Source: Pterobdella sp. o SKG-2022 (lineage: Eukaryota > Annelida > Clitellata > Hirudinida > Piscicolidae). From it: DNA of 64,000 nucleotides. This document shows, piece by piece, positions 1 through 14,100 of the stretch. Within the stretch, counting starts at the first letter, position 1, and every line of letters starts with the position of its first letter. The notes below the pieces were generated by a model that saw nothing but the letters and a program-made list of their open reading frames with translations, was not told where the DNA came from and made no database searches. Both the position numbers and the translations under genes were made by a program. The DNA lies in assembly GCA_964035795.1 (NCBI GenBank), contig OZ038321.1, forward strand, positions 8,449,446 through 8,513,445, written 5' to 3'.

Positions 1-99
1 ATACAAACACACGATATTATGTATAAAACTTTTGCAAATTTTTTACTACTAACGTAAATATAATTAAACTACAAAACGTATTAAAAGAGAGATGGTTAC

Positions 100-2198
100 T
101 TCCGAGTCTGAGAATGGGAACCCCAGATCTGGTCTCTTGATGTTCAGTTTCAGTTTCATTCTTCTCGCTCTTTCTTCCAGCTCTTCAGTCACTGAAAGTT
201 TCATTAAGAATTAATAAGGTATGAATTTATTCACGTAAACACAAAAAAAATAATGTAAATAAAAACAATGAAAAGGATGTGATATTATAAGTTTTGTTCA
301 AGCTATGCGTTAGTAGACGGTTGTTCTATTATACGAAGTTGCCGAAATACATCGTGCATTTTAGTATTGAAAAATTGTTTAGAAAACCATAATGAGTAGT
401 TTATTTGATTAATGTTGAAAATTCGTAAATAATTTATTTTCTTAAACAAGAGCACATTTTTAAAATATTAAAATGCAATTTTCTGACAATTTTTTTTATA
501 TTGAAAAAAAATTCTCGTTTACAGTTGAAAAAGATTAAATTCATTTTCAATAAACGCAATAAAAACCGAAATTTAGCATAAAAAATCCGTGAAAAAATAT
601 TTCCAGGGCTATTAGATGGCGCATAATGAATTCAAGACGATAAAAGAACCACTGTATATCAATAGTAACTGCTGGTGCAGCCACTTAAATGACAGTTTTT
701 TTATTAAAAAATTCTTTATTACAAAAATTCACTTTGAGATTTGGATATAAATAAATAAAAATTCTCTAACACGTTAAAATAAATTATGCAATTATGTAAT
801 AGTCATTGTATAAATTATTAAGAGTCGTTCAATCACAGTCGATTATTTTTAAGTTCCAGTAGCTCAGTAATAAGTTTTATAAGTTGCATGTAGAATCTTA
901 AGTGAAATAAAATTAAAAAACGTAGTAAAATTATTTAAAAATCACATTCAAATTGAAGATAACGTAACAAAACGCCAAACTTTCAATGTATAAAACCCTT
1001 TTAATAGAAGATAGAAGATAACAATATAAAATATGTTCTTCAACGTGAATTTTATTCATGCAAAAATATAAATGTAATTTTAACCCTCATTTTTTCTTTT
1101 TTTTTTTTACAAATATTTCCAAAAAAGGAAAAAAATCATTTTCATACCCTAACACGTAAATTATGGTTAAACGTAACTTTTGTAAATATGTCATGGATAC
1201 ATAGACACACACCTTTATCGATACTAGACTGAGAGCAGTGCATCGGGATACTGGGTAGCATGCGTTTTTTCACGCCATTCTGATATCTGAAAAGTATTTT
1301 TATTTTGAATAATATAGACATTACATGCATATTTTATATCTTAGTTGCTAATGAGAAATTCGATGTATTGAAGGTTTAAAGTATGAATTACTTTTATAAT
1401 ATACAGTTTAACAAAAACAAAAGTATTTAACAATATATAATAAAAGGCAATTCCAAAATGACTATGAAGAAACTTGTTTGAGATTTTGGTTTCAATTTTC
1501 GAGAAAATAAACGCATTTGAAAAAGTTTTTTAATTTGAAATATAATTTTGAAACTTCGATCCATCAGATGTCTCTTAAAATGCCAAAAAACATCATTACT
1601 TCGTTCAAGCATTCAACATAGAGGAGCATCAAACTTAAAAAATCAACTTTGAAAATTTTTTGAAATATTTGAACTAATTGATCAAAATATACTTTTTATT
1701 GGAATACTCAAACTAAATTCTGTTTCAGCTATTTTTTTACGTCGATTCATGTAAGAACTTAAGTAAATTTATAAAGCAAAAAAACAGCTATAATTTTCGA
1801 TAAGTTTAGCCTTATAAAACATAAGCGAAAAAAGTTAGAAAACTCATAATGGGTAGGATGACTTACTATTGTAACTTATTTTTAATAATTTTTGTAATAA
1901 TGCTTCAGACTCATTTTGTTTTGCTCAATTTTTTGTTTCAATTAATTGCTGTTGTGACCAATAGAAGAAGTTTTGTCTCAAAATAAACTCACTCTGTAGG
2001 AGAGCAAGATCTGGCTCTCTGGCTCATTTTCGGGTGTGGAGGATGCACCTTGACGTTTCTGTAATCTAAACTTCTCTTAGCATCGTAGTTACTCTCTTTG
2101 AAGACATTCCTTTCTGATAGGTCACTGTCACTGAGATTCGGAGGCTGGAAGAGTGAAGTTTGAGGTGATAAGTGGTCTGGCATTGACCTCATTCCATT
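100..2198 (-). CDS. RIM: RIM exons of the C2A-C2B linker
   Basis: Three exons joined in phase. 1993-2198 (CACAG acceptor, GA|GTGAGT donor) is Ser/Pro-rich and ends with RARSCSPT. 1213-1286 (TTTCAG, G|GTGTGT) encodes YQNGVKKRMLPSIPMHCSQS. 100-191 (TTTCAG, GAA|GTAACC) encodes TEELEERARRMKLKLNIK. They follow the C2A and precede the expected C2B, which is outside the window. No domain is visible, and function is inferred from position only. Exon 1213-1286 has a short GT run at its donor. Confidence 0.72.
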
Positions 2199-5100
2199 CT
2201 GTGATGTATTAGTGTGTTTAATGAGCAAAGAAAAAACAAGATCTTTGAAAAATTTTATAATGCAGTAGCACACAAGAAATCAATAACATTTTTACTGAAT
2301 CTTTATGAACTGTCAAAAAATCCAAATCGATTTACCTCTTCCAGATCTAATACTTGAGATGCACAAATTTTTTTGAAAAATGAAAAATTAATAAAATAAA
2401 ATCAAAATAGCAAAAAATAATTATTTAAAAAAACTTTATATAAACATATCAATGGAATATAATAATAAAAAAAAATAATTTCTATTAGTTTTTTCTACAG
2501 AATAAAGCATTGGAGTTTTTCACGACCACAGTACAAGCAGTAGAATAAAGAATCAGGTTACCTAAACATGGCTTTGTGTTGCGAAACTTTGAGGATCCAG
2601 GATAATGAAAACATCCCAATAGAAACATTAAAAAATAATGAGTTCAATCATAAATAGTGTGAGTGGTCAAGTAAGGGGTCGAACGATTAACTTGGATAAG
2701 TTTAAGATGATGTATAAAGAAAGTTCCTTAAATAGGTCTATACATCTATTTATTTTGTTCATAATATAAAAGATATGGAAATGATACTTTAAATTGTTGT
2801 GAAAAATTACACTTAAATTCTTTTGAGCATAAACTTTTTTAATAGCCGAGTATTAGAATTATATTAGAAGTAAACTGGTTGAGCGACCTAAATGTGTTTT
2901 TTCGGACGTTTTTTGAAACTTCTCAGGTTTTACACCATTTGGCCACAAAACCCGATTTCAAGCGGTAGATACTTTTGAGAGCTTTTATAAATTCAACATC
3001 TTTGGCACAAATAAGATAAGCAGATTGTACAAAGTTGGAAAAAAAAATATTTTCTAAGGTGAAGCCGTATAGCTCCGAGTCTAATTAGCATTGACTAATT
3101 AGCTGAAATTACCGAATTCGATCCCGCAAGGACCGACAATTAGCACCTGTTCTACAGTTTTTTTCGTTACATTAAATTTGTTGCAAGCGCTTTGATCTAT
3201 AATAAATACCGCATTATAGTACATGCCATGTTATATGTTTTAAAAGATGCTGTTTTAACTGATAGACGAAACAAGGTTCATTGACGAATGACTAACGTTT
3301 TGCATCAAATACATATATGTAACTGCCTTATAGTTTCAATGATTTTGTTCAAATCCTGATTTATAGATGATCACAACTTTCCTAAATTTGCAGCCATAAA
3401 GTATGATTCCGTAGTTCAGGGACATATTAAAAATTAATATAAAGGTTTCTAAGATGGAAATAAGTCTAGGTAGAAAATATAATTAGCTGTGAAAAAGTTT
3501 ATTCAGCCTTGGAAGAATACATTTTTGATTCCCAAGCATTAGATCAGGCCTTAAGCAGAGTACGTTTATACAACTGGAAAATAAAAAAAAGAATATTTGT
3601 GTTGGGAACAAGAGACTGAAATTCGGAACAGATAGAAGGATTTTAATTAGAAGTTTGCTTCATCTGTATTTTATATATTTTTTTTTCAAAAAATTTAGCA
3701 ATTTAGCAAACTTAAAGTTCTTTTGTTTTGCTCTAAACATGAAAATCATAATACATCATGGAAATTAAAAACTATATTACTAGTAACCTCCATATAGACA
3801 CTTCAAAATTTTTATTCACTTTCCAGCTGATTGCGAGATTTGCAATATTCAATGAAAACTCATTTGAAAATTCCAAAGGTATTGTTCATAATTTTATTTT
3901 CATTTGATTGAGCAGACCAGGTGTTTGGAAAGTAAAACCGTCTTTTACAGAATTTCAAGCTGTGTAGAAACTTATTATTGATATACTTCAGAAAAGATTG
4001 AGTGAGCTCTTGAAGGTCAAAAAGCAAAAGATATTGTTTTTAGGGTCATGGAGTTATTTTCTTATTCATGTAACTCTTGTAAAATCATAATTTCCTTCAT
4101 TGAAACTTTGAATTCTTATGAAATTATATAAGATTGATTATGCAATATCATTGTCAAAAATTCATCGGATGGTCTCTTAAACTTAAAGAAGAATAAAATA
4201 TTATGGGAGTTGTTAGGTATTTTTGATGAATGAAAACTAGATAAGTAGATTGGAATTATTTCGTTTTAACGGTGCCTAGTTGGTTATTAAACCGCTATGT
4301 TGAAGATTTTTTTTCTAAAACAATTTAAAGTTGAAAGTGTAAAAACTGGCTAAGCTTTTGAAATTAAGTGTAAAGATTATTAAGTGAGTCTTTTGTGATA
4401 AGGTATGTAGTTTAAAAGAACTGAAATTTAGAATAAAGTGTGAAGATGATAATCATTTAAAGCCATAAATGTGAACTTTATAAAATAATACTGAAAAACT
4501 ATATGAGCTAGTTAAATATTATTCTGAAATATTTTATGAAAGAAATATCAAATTTATACAATGCAACTTAATTTTTGTTTTTTTTTTACGCCAAAACGTA
4601 TGTTTTCAAAATTCTAAATTAAAAAATGAAGCCAACACATTGAATAATGCTTTTAATTATTATCACCCTCTAACTACCAAAAATTATAGCTTTGTTCAAA
4701 CTTTATGTATTCTAAAAACCTCTCGTTTTGACACTTGCAAAAAATTATTAAATAGGATGCATACGATGTCTTCAAAAGATTATTAAACTTGGTTTATAAA
4801 TGTGAAGGTTAATCCTTCTAAATTTGTTTATTTAGAAGTTAAATTTGTAACAATTTCAATTAACACAATATTTCAACATTGAATGATAATACTCACAATA
4901 ACATCAAAAGTTTTAAAAATATTTAGACAGTTTCTTGGTACTCTTAACCCCAGAACCAATGTGTAACCTCCATCACCAACAACCAACACCCTAAGCCACA
5001 TGAAACCCTTAACTAACTTCAAAAGAATGCAGGGCTCCATCATCAGGATGAAACAAATTGTACCACTGTAACCTGTCTGATAGGTCGCATGTTCCCATGT

Positions 5101-8100
5101 CTACTAAGGTCTGTGTTATGGTGTTAAAGCTTTTATAAGGGAAAGAAATAAAAATGGAAACATTAATAATAGCGATTAAAAATAATGGTTAATATTTTAA
5201 TATAAATGAACAATTGTTTTTTTATAACCCGAAAATAGTTTATAAAATAACTTAGAATTAAAAATAAAGTAAAAATATTTATGGAAAAAATTTCAATAAT
5301 GCTGAAATACAGATTAACCTGAACAAAAATTTTTTCAATAAACTAATTACAAAGTACATAAAGATTGAATTGAAGACAGCTTTTGATAAGCTCAAAACAA
5401 AATTTATTTTCAAAAATTCTTCAAAGGTTTGTTAACCACTGCCAAGCATTTCATAAAACCAGCTTATGTTTCAATAAACTTCAGAGCTGCTTAAAACACG
5501 TTGATTCAAACCTCAACTAACCTCTCCAACGTATTCTCCACTGCCGATACGATCATAATCGTACACTACAATCTGCAAGGAAAGAGACTTGAGTGCTGTG
5601 TAGGAGTGGTTGCAGTAGGTGAATGATTGGTTCCAAACAGGGTCTAAACTGCCTGCTACTGTCTTTGTTCGACGTCTGCTGTTTTTACTGCAAAGGTTTT
5701 AATGTGGTAATTAAATTTTCTGAAGAATTAGCTAAATTGAAGTCTTTCGGTGGAAAAAAGATTTTTGAAATTAGTTTTTTTTCTTATATAAACTTTGTTT
5801 ATCAAGTCCTCAATTCTTCTTAATATTAAACTTTAATAAAGAAAAATTAATAGTTTTGATAAAATTCATTGCAAAAAAGCTGACTTCTTATCAGGTAAAA
5901 GATACAGTTTGCAGTAGGGATTTCTAGCTTGGCCATTATCTCTTCTGGGCAGGCCCACCTATGATGTAGTGCGGCATGAGTGCAGCGATTAATTAAGAAA
6001 TATATTTTAATAATTTTCATGTATAAAATTCAATTTTTGAAGATATTTTGAAAAATTCGGTCTTCTAATAGATAAAGTTTGTATGTAACTTTTTAGAGAC
6101 ATCTTAAATTTACTTATAAATAATATTTGACAATTTTTTTTGTCGATTTATGATGAACTCTAGTAAATTTATTGAGCAAAAAAAATAGCTATAATTTTCG
6201 ATAAGTTTAGCCTTATCGTAAATGTTTGTATGTGAACGTTCCAAATTAAGACCGGTTAATATTATAATAGAAAATTCAAATTTAAATTTTCATAAACAAA
6301 AAACTTATTATTTTAGAACATTATATTAAAAAACATTAACACACTATTAATCAAATTCTAAGTGAATTATAAGAAAGCCACTAACAGCTTTGGCTATGGT
6401 GACTGTGAGCTGTCGAAGAGAGGAATCATGGTACAGTTTCAACTTTGGAATGTTAAAAGTTGGTTATTTGAATCAATTATTTTCAAATATTATGTGTATA
6501 AACAGTTATGAAACAACTAAATCAGTTAATTAGTTAAATTATCAAGCTTTTCCTTAAACGATAGTACCTAGATTGAGTTTTGTTCAAAAATTATTCCCTT
6601 GTAAGTTCTTTATTCCATCAATGATACATTTAGAAAAAGAGTTTTCAAAAAAAGAACTTTTATCCACCGATGAAATTTTAAGTTTCAAATAAATTTGCAA
6701 AATTAGTGCTAATCTAAGCTTTAAATGCAAATACTTTGAAATAGAAATTAATAAACTTATTTATTTACAAAACAATACGTTATATTAATGGTAAGTACAA
6801 ATCGAAATTAATCAGTAAGCCCATACTTTTATCTTTCATACAAATACGCAAAAGCAATCTAAAACGCAATCGATGAAGCATTATAATAAATAAAACACTG
6901 AGAGTTTATTGACGAAAAAGACTAAGCTTATTGATACGTTCTAAACATCTTTATTATGTAACTATCATAAAATCAACAAAAAAAATCAAAAATAATGAAA
7001 ATAAATATAAACAATTAATGAAAAAAAAAAAAAAATACAATACAGAAAATTATGACTATAAGAAATGGAAGAAAAAAAACAAATAATGCAAAAACATTGA
7101 TTATTCGAAAAATAATATTAAATAATGAATAGAAGATCAGTATTACTTGGATCACTCCCTGGGTCTGGTTGTGTGTTTTGTGGCCTGGTGACTCTGGTGA
7201 AGTGACAGTGACACTGGGTCTTGGAGGGGGAATGGGCAGTAGGTTGGGGTCTGTGGGAGGAGTTTTGTTCGGTTGTTTAAAATTCACCTCAAATATGTGG
7301 TTACTAATAGGTTAAGTTTAGCAAGAGGAAATCATTAAGTCTTTTGGTTCTTAAAAGTCTAATGTTAATTCTGTTTAAAGCACTCACTATTTTTTTGAAT
7401 AAAAAAAATAAAATTCAAAAAACTATGTTACAAACCAACTACATACGCAAAATTAAACAAAAACAGTAAACCATTCAAACAGTATAAACTAACGTAGCAC
7501 TCACCGACAGCAGTGTATCCTTGTGAGTTGTAGTTCTGTTTGCAAGGCAACACTCTTTGAACTGTCAATTCCACTTGGGGGTCAAGTTTTGTTTCGAAGA
7601 TCACATCATAAACTTCTTCAAAAGTCAAGCCCTTTAAACATCGACCTCCCCACATCACCACTTCGTCTCCTGATTTCGTGCATTGAAAATAGATGATGGA
7701 GAGAGAATTGGATGAAAAATGACGAAAATATAAATAATAAATGACTTTCTAAAAAAAATTTTTATGAAATTATTTTGAAATTAATGAAAAAATGAAAAGA
7801 TAATGACGATAGAAACGAGAATAAATTGAAACAACTGGGACAAGACCTGGTTTGAGCTGGCCAATTAGATCAGCGATACTGCCTCTCTTAACCTTTGTGA
7901 TAAAAGCTCCCAGAATACCATTTGACGTCATTTTGCCTCCAGTCACCTTCAGTCCTGACGAGGTTTTGGATGTGTAATATTGAGTATTCCTAATGAATTT
8001 ACAATAGAAACAATAATATGCCAGGACGAATATAATTATAATGAAATTTAGTTATAGAAGAATTCATATTATCAACTATATAGATTATTCCACTCTACAT

Positions 8101-11100
8101 GTCTAATATCTGGCACAAACAGCAATTAGCCCAATATAATGGTATTACTTATAACTTGATTTCAAAAATTCTTTTATTGAAGACAAATGTTGTAGGACTG
8201 CCAGCTTGAGCTAGCGTTCAAGTTGAAATTTTTGCATTCAAAATCCTTTATTTTTACACATTTCCAGTGTGCCTTACCGTTGTCAACTAAAATCATTCGC
8301 TGAGTTCGTTTAAAAACTATACCAGTATATCTGTCGATCTCAGCTACTGGAGTGTATTGTTATATAGGTTATGAGAAGAGAGCAGCTTCAACACAGGTGC
8401 TAATCTTGGTGCAGTTTAACGTCAATGCATATGACTAACTTATTAGCATTTTTTAAAGTTAATATAGATTGAAATTATGTGGAATGCTTAGAAGGTTTAA
8501 TCTGTTATTCTGTTCCCATGTCAATATTGTTGAATAATTTCAAGTGAGTTTCCTATGCGAGCAGGTGAAATTTATTTTCATTAGCTAAATATGCTTTTAT
8601 AGAATTAAATTGCAAAAGAAAAATCAACTTTATCAATGTATGATTAATTTATAAAACAATGAAACAAAAAACAATTATATCTAATAGTAAAAAGCCATCA
8701 TAGATACATTGCCTAAACTTAAAAATATTCGAGAATTGATTTTTTTAATAAAAAACAATACATTCAGGTTTTAATAATAGCTTTGACTTTTCTGCTGAAA
8801 AATTACTATTATAGTACGTTAAATGAAATTTGATAGCAGTTTGTTAATTTTAAAAAAAGAATGATCATTCTAAAAATTAAAAACAAGTAAAAATTAAATA
8901 CAAAACTTCAACTACTAAGAATTCAAATGAGCATAATGAATAACCTAGGGCTCCTTTCCCCACAACAACTCCACCACTCATGACACCATCGATTGGTTTT
9001 TGCAGCACCATGTTTCCAACCAAAAACCTCCCGTCCTGAGATACTGTCCATTGAGCTGGGTGCTGTGTGAGGGTGGTTGTGGTGGAAGGGGTTGTGGTAG
9101 ATATGATAGTGATTGTCATGATGGTTGTTCTTATTGTTCTTTTGACAAAATTAGTTTTTGCAGAAAAGTGGTTGTGGTGATGATGATGAATATTGGGATG
9201 ATGGTGTAACGGTGGAGGTTGGTTGCGGTGATGATGACGTAGCGGAAAAAGTTGGGATGATTGTGTTGCGGAAGATAAAAATGTAATGAAATATCCAATT
9301 TTAAAATAACATAAATCACTTCAAGAAATTTATCCAAGATTTCATTTCTGGAGGGTTTCCCATGATATGGAGTTTTTTTTAAGAGTTGAGCATCTGTTTG
9401 AACACAAATTCATTCATTTATAAGTAGTTTTTCATTGGACTTGATTTTTAAAATAAAATCAATTTTCTAAAATTTTCACTTCTGTTTAAAAATTATTGGC
9501 AAAGAATGGATTTCTTTAATCATTCCGTCGAATACGGAATTTTTTATCTTGAATGATATTAATTATTTATGTATTTATTTTCTTTAGAATTTAAGTATTT
9601 TATTCTCTGAATTTGTATTTTTACTTCATTATTTATTTTTGTTCATTTTTCAGTAAATTTTTTTACTTTGTAAGTTTTTTCTTTCATAAATATATCCAAT
9701 TTTAATATTATCAGCCAAAATACACCGTAAAAATCACCGAATTGATGTTATTTTTTAGGAATCTTTTGAATACGTTTAATTTATTGATTAAAGTCTTATC
9801 TAATTAATTTAATAACACCACCTCCTTCAGGAATCCCCTCACTTTCGATATCTTCTCCACTTGTATTTTCAGGGGTCGTTTGAACTCCATCGTCAGAACT
9901 ACTCATTGAAGTTTGTCGCTTATCAATCCTACCTCTAACATTTTCTCTTTGCTTCAAATCTCCATCTTTCAATCGACCCACAACATCACTATCTCTTCTG
10001 TTATATACATCACTCTCATTGAAACTACGGTTGAAACTGAAATCTTTTTTCTTGAAAGTGTTCGGAAGGCGTCTGGTTTGTAGCAAATCAGATTTCATGA
10101 GTCTTTCAGGTCTGTGGTTTGTGTAGGCTGGTGGCATCCGAGATGGGTATCTTTCATCACGTAAAAAACGCTGTTCTAAAACCGCTTGTGGGTCATCCAC
10201 CCCAGTAGAAACGGTGTTGTAAGGATCAGCTTCAAGTTTAGTGTTGCTGTGAAGGTTTTTGAATTTTTTTAAGTTCAGCTTGTGAATCAAAAAAATTTCA
10301 ATGATTATGAATATTTTGTCTGCTTGTATAGCGCCAAGGAAGCCCGATTGAATAAAACATATTGGTACATGACAATATATTATAGCCCGTATATTAATTT
10401 TTATGAAAGATTTAGTTTTAAAATTTTTAAAAAAGTGTGATAAACATTCATATTGAAACATTAGAAGCAATAAAACTTACTGCAAATGTTTGAAAGAGCT
10501 ATTTTGAGGGTCATAGGGTAACCGGAAATTTGGATCTACGTTTTCTTTTGGCTGCAACATAAAGATTACAATATGTAAAAACATAATACTGAAACAAAAA
10601 AAAACAATGAAAATAACAATAAAAATTATTAATATTATTTTAAAATTGCTAATTTTTGAAGATAATATTACTTTAAATTTAAGTTTTCTCTTTTAGGACA
10701 AGTACATGTTGAAAAATTACAAACATATAGTTATAATTGATGCTTGCACAGAGTGATAAACAAAAAAAATTTATGAACTTTTAGAAATACTGTTCAACTA
10801 CATTGCCACATATTTTTTTTTGAATCTAACTATTGTTATATAAATATGGGTTTTGACCAAATAAATTTCAAGACATTTTTTCGTTCCATATTTCTATAAA
10901 GCTAGCAAGCATTTTCTATATTCAAAAAAATTATATTTTCATGAATTTCAAAAAATGTCTAAAAGAAATGAAAATTTTCATATCAAATTGATTATTGTCA
11001 ATATAAATTCCAGGCTGCCATTGAAAATTCAGTAGGTTGTATTCGACCCTTGAAAACTGTCCTATATAACTCTATACATTATCGTCGTGGCAGTAATGCT

Positions 11101-14100
11101 CAAAAATCAAAAAACGGCTGTTCGTCTTTAAAAATTTTAAAAACTGAATAAAATTTTAAAGCTTCTTGTTTTTTCGGATTTTTTTACAAACTTGAAACAT
11201 AGAATAGTATAAAATTTTTGAATACAACTCAACTTTATATTATATGGCATGCATCATTATTAGTAGTCATGATCAAACAAGCCTTTAAAAACTAAGTTAT
11301 GGAAGATTCATATATAAACTTTCAAAATAGATTTCAAGATATTTTGAATTGATTCATTTTTAGAAGAATGTAGCTCAAGTGACAGCTCTTCCAGCCACTG
11401 TCTTGATCGTTTGCACTGGCTACCTGTCTCCTAAAGATGCAAGTTTAAATTACTTTGGCTCATTGCATGCAGTCTCAAGCTTGAACAACCTGCTTATGTT
11501 TTTGATCTTTTGTCAATCAGACACACACGTCAACCACTCAGGTCCTTGCACTCTGATCTCCAGCTTCATCAACCTGTTTCTTCAGGCTTGTTTACTAGTC
11601 GCTCTTTCTCACCAGGCTCCACGTCTGTGGAATTCACTTCCTTCTAACTTGCGCTCATCGCCTTCTCTCATGAACTTTTGCAAACTTTTGAAAACTCACT
11701 TATACCATAAACATCCTCAGTCATAATCTCTTACAAGCCTTGAGCGCCTCTGAAGCAATCTTGAATTGATAACTTTGCTCTATAAAAATCTTAATAATAA
11801 TAATAATAATGCAAAGTATAGATACAAATGACATACAAAATGCCTCACCATTACAAAACTGCTATTTGTTTGAGGGCCCAAACCTGTGGTCCAAAAGAAT
11901 TATTGAATATAGCAAATAAAATTTTTATTAATAATGCCTATATTAATATTCGATATAGAATTAACACAAAAACTTTATTTGTTTAATCAGAAAAAGCAAT
12001 TATATCTGAGTGAAAATATTTTTACATACAAGTTAGCTGAACTGCGCAAACAACACAGTTCTAAATCAAAATGAACTTTTAAAATACGTAGTAATATAAG
12101 AGAAAAACTTTTTAAATAAATGGTATAAAAAATCCAATGTAGACCTTTGAAAGCAGGGTTTCCCGTGCTGAAATTGCTCTGCATTGGAGGTCTAATGGAG
12201 GTTGTGACAGATTGAGCAAAAGATTGGAGATTTGGTTGGTAGATTTGTTGTGTCTGGTTGTTGTATTGTTGTAGCATTTGTTGAGGTTCGTTGAGTCTTT
12301 GTTGGTTTAATGGGAGGTTGTGTTGGGGTAATGTTGTGTTGAAATTTTTTTCGTATAGTTGTGTGGGATTTGAGGTGATAGAAGTGTTAAAACTGTTTTG
12401 GTCGGTTGTGTTAAAATTCAAATTGTTGTTGTTGAAGTTTTGTTGAAAGAATTGTTGTTTTTGTTGTGGAGCTGAGTAATTTGTTAGAGTCATAGGGTTT
12501 CTTGTGTTGAATAATTGGTTGTTTATACCTCTGGGTAGTTGTTGGTTTGTAATTTGTTGTTGTTGCTGTATGAATTGTTGCATGTTCTGGGGTTGTTGAG
12601 GTAGTTGTTGAATAGTCTGTTGTGATAGTGGTCTTGTTTGTTGCAACGATTGAACTATTGGTTGTTGAACTGATTGCTGTTGTTGTGTTAATGATTGTGC
12701 AAAAGGTTGTGATGTAGGCTGAATGCTTTGTTGTTGTGTGAATGAATTCGAAGAAAGATGAGGAAAGATTGAGGTGGTTTGAGGGAGGGTTGTTGTGGAG
12801 TTTCTGCTTCCCATTGCTTGCTGTTTGTCTTTGCACGAAAAACATATCGACTATGGGTATGAGTGGGATAAAAGAATGATAATTTTTATTTTTTCTATGA
12901 AGTAAACGCTTTAATATAATAGTAACAATACTTTTTATTAATATTTTCGGAAAAACTATATAGCGTATGGTTTAGAAGAATTCATGTATGAAACTGAAAA
13001 TTTTTAAAATTCGAATGCATGTATATATAATAAGAACTGATTTCAGCTTAAAACTAACATCAACATAAAAATTTAGAAATTATTTTGAAGAATTTTAGCA
13101 AACATTTGAATCATTTCACATTATGAAAAAATATTTTTTTTGAAATTATATTAATTGACTTAATGTTCCAAGAGAACATGAAAATTTAAAGATTTGAAAA
13201 TTAATAGCCCTACTTTCACAAAAGACTTGTCAAAGAATGTGAAGAAAAAAAAAGAAGTAAAAGAATTTTTTTTAAATAAACAAGAAAAACTCCTAAATCT
13301 TCACTTCTAGACACTCACGTTCTACCCTATCTTTTTAACGAACATATAAAAATACCAGCCTTGAATCTTTGTGCCTGTTTACAAACACAGTTGCTAAACA
13401 TTCCTCTAACAATGTGCACAGAAATGCAGTAAAGCCTTTTAATGTGAAGCAGAACCTCACACCTACAATAGGACTGTGCTTCTTCAACATTTGCATAGCA
13501 CAGGGTGAATAATCATATGTCGCAAGAAACTAAACTGAACTTAGTAAGATCTAACTTTACAAAAAAAGGCCATGAAGTCATTCCAAAAAACCTACGTGCA
13601 AGTGGGACTATGTTCCACCGTGGAAGCAGACTTTTCATTTACGTACGCAATGGTAGACCGTATTCTTTTAATCTAGTAGCTTCATTTTATACTAAAACGT
13701 AATTTTATGTATTTCCATACTGGAAAAAAACATATTTCTTTCTATGTTCCTTGTTAGAGTAATGTCCCGCAAAAAACATCATTCAAATTTCATTGTTGAA
13801 CCATCTCTCCCAAGAAAATCCTTTCTGTGGTGACCTTAATGCACACCACGCAAGTTGGAATAGTTGTTCAAACCTGTTAGCAAGAAAGCAGGTCATTCAT
13901 GAATAGTCAAAAAAAAATAAAAACATATTTTGAACGCAGGCAGTCATGCAACGTTTGCAAAAACCATTGCAGCCACTCCCAGCACACCAGATCTCACAAG
14001 GGCAAATCCGGCTGTAGCTAAGCCCCGTAAGTTTGGGTTTGATCTTTATTCGATTATTTCCCTCATTTGCTTGAGAAAAAAAAAACTAAAAAACAGTCAT

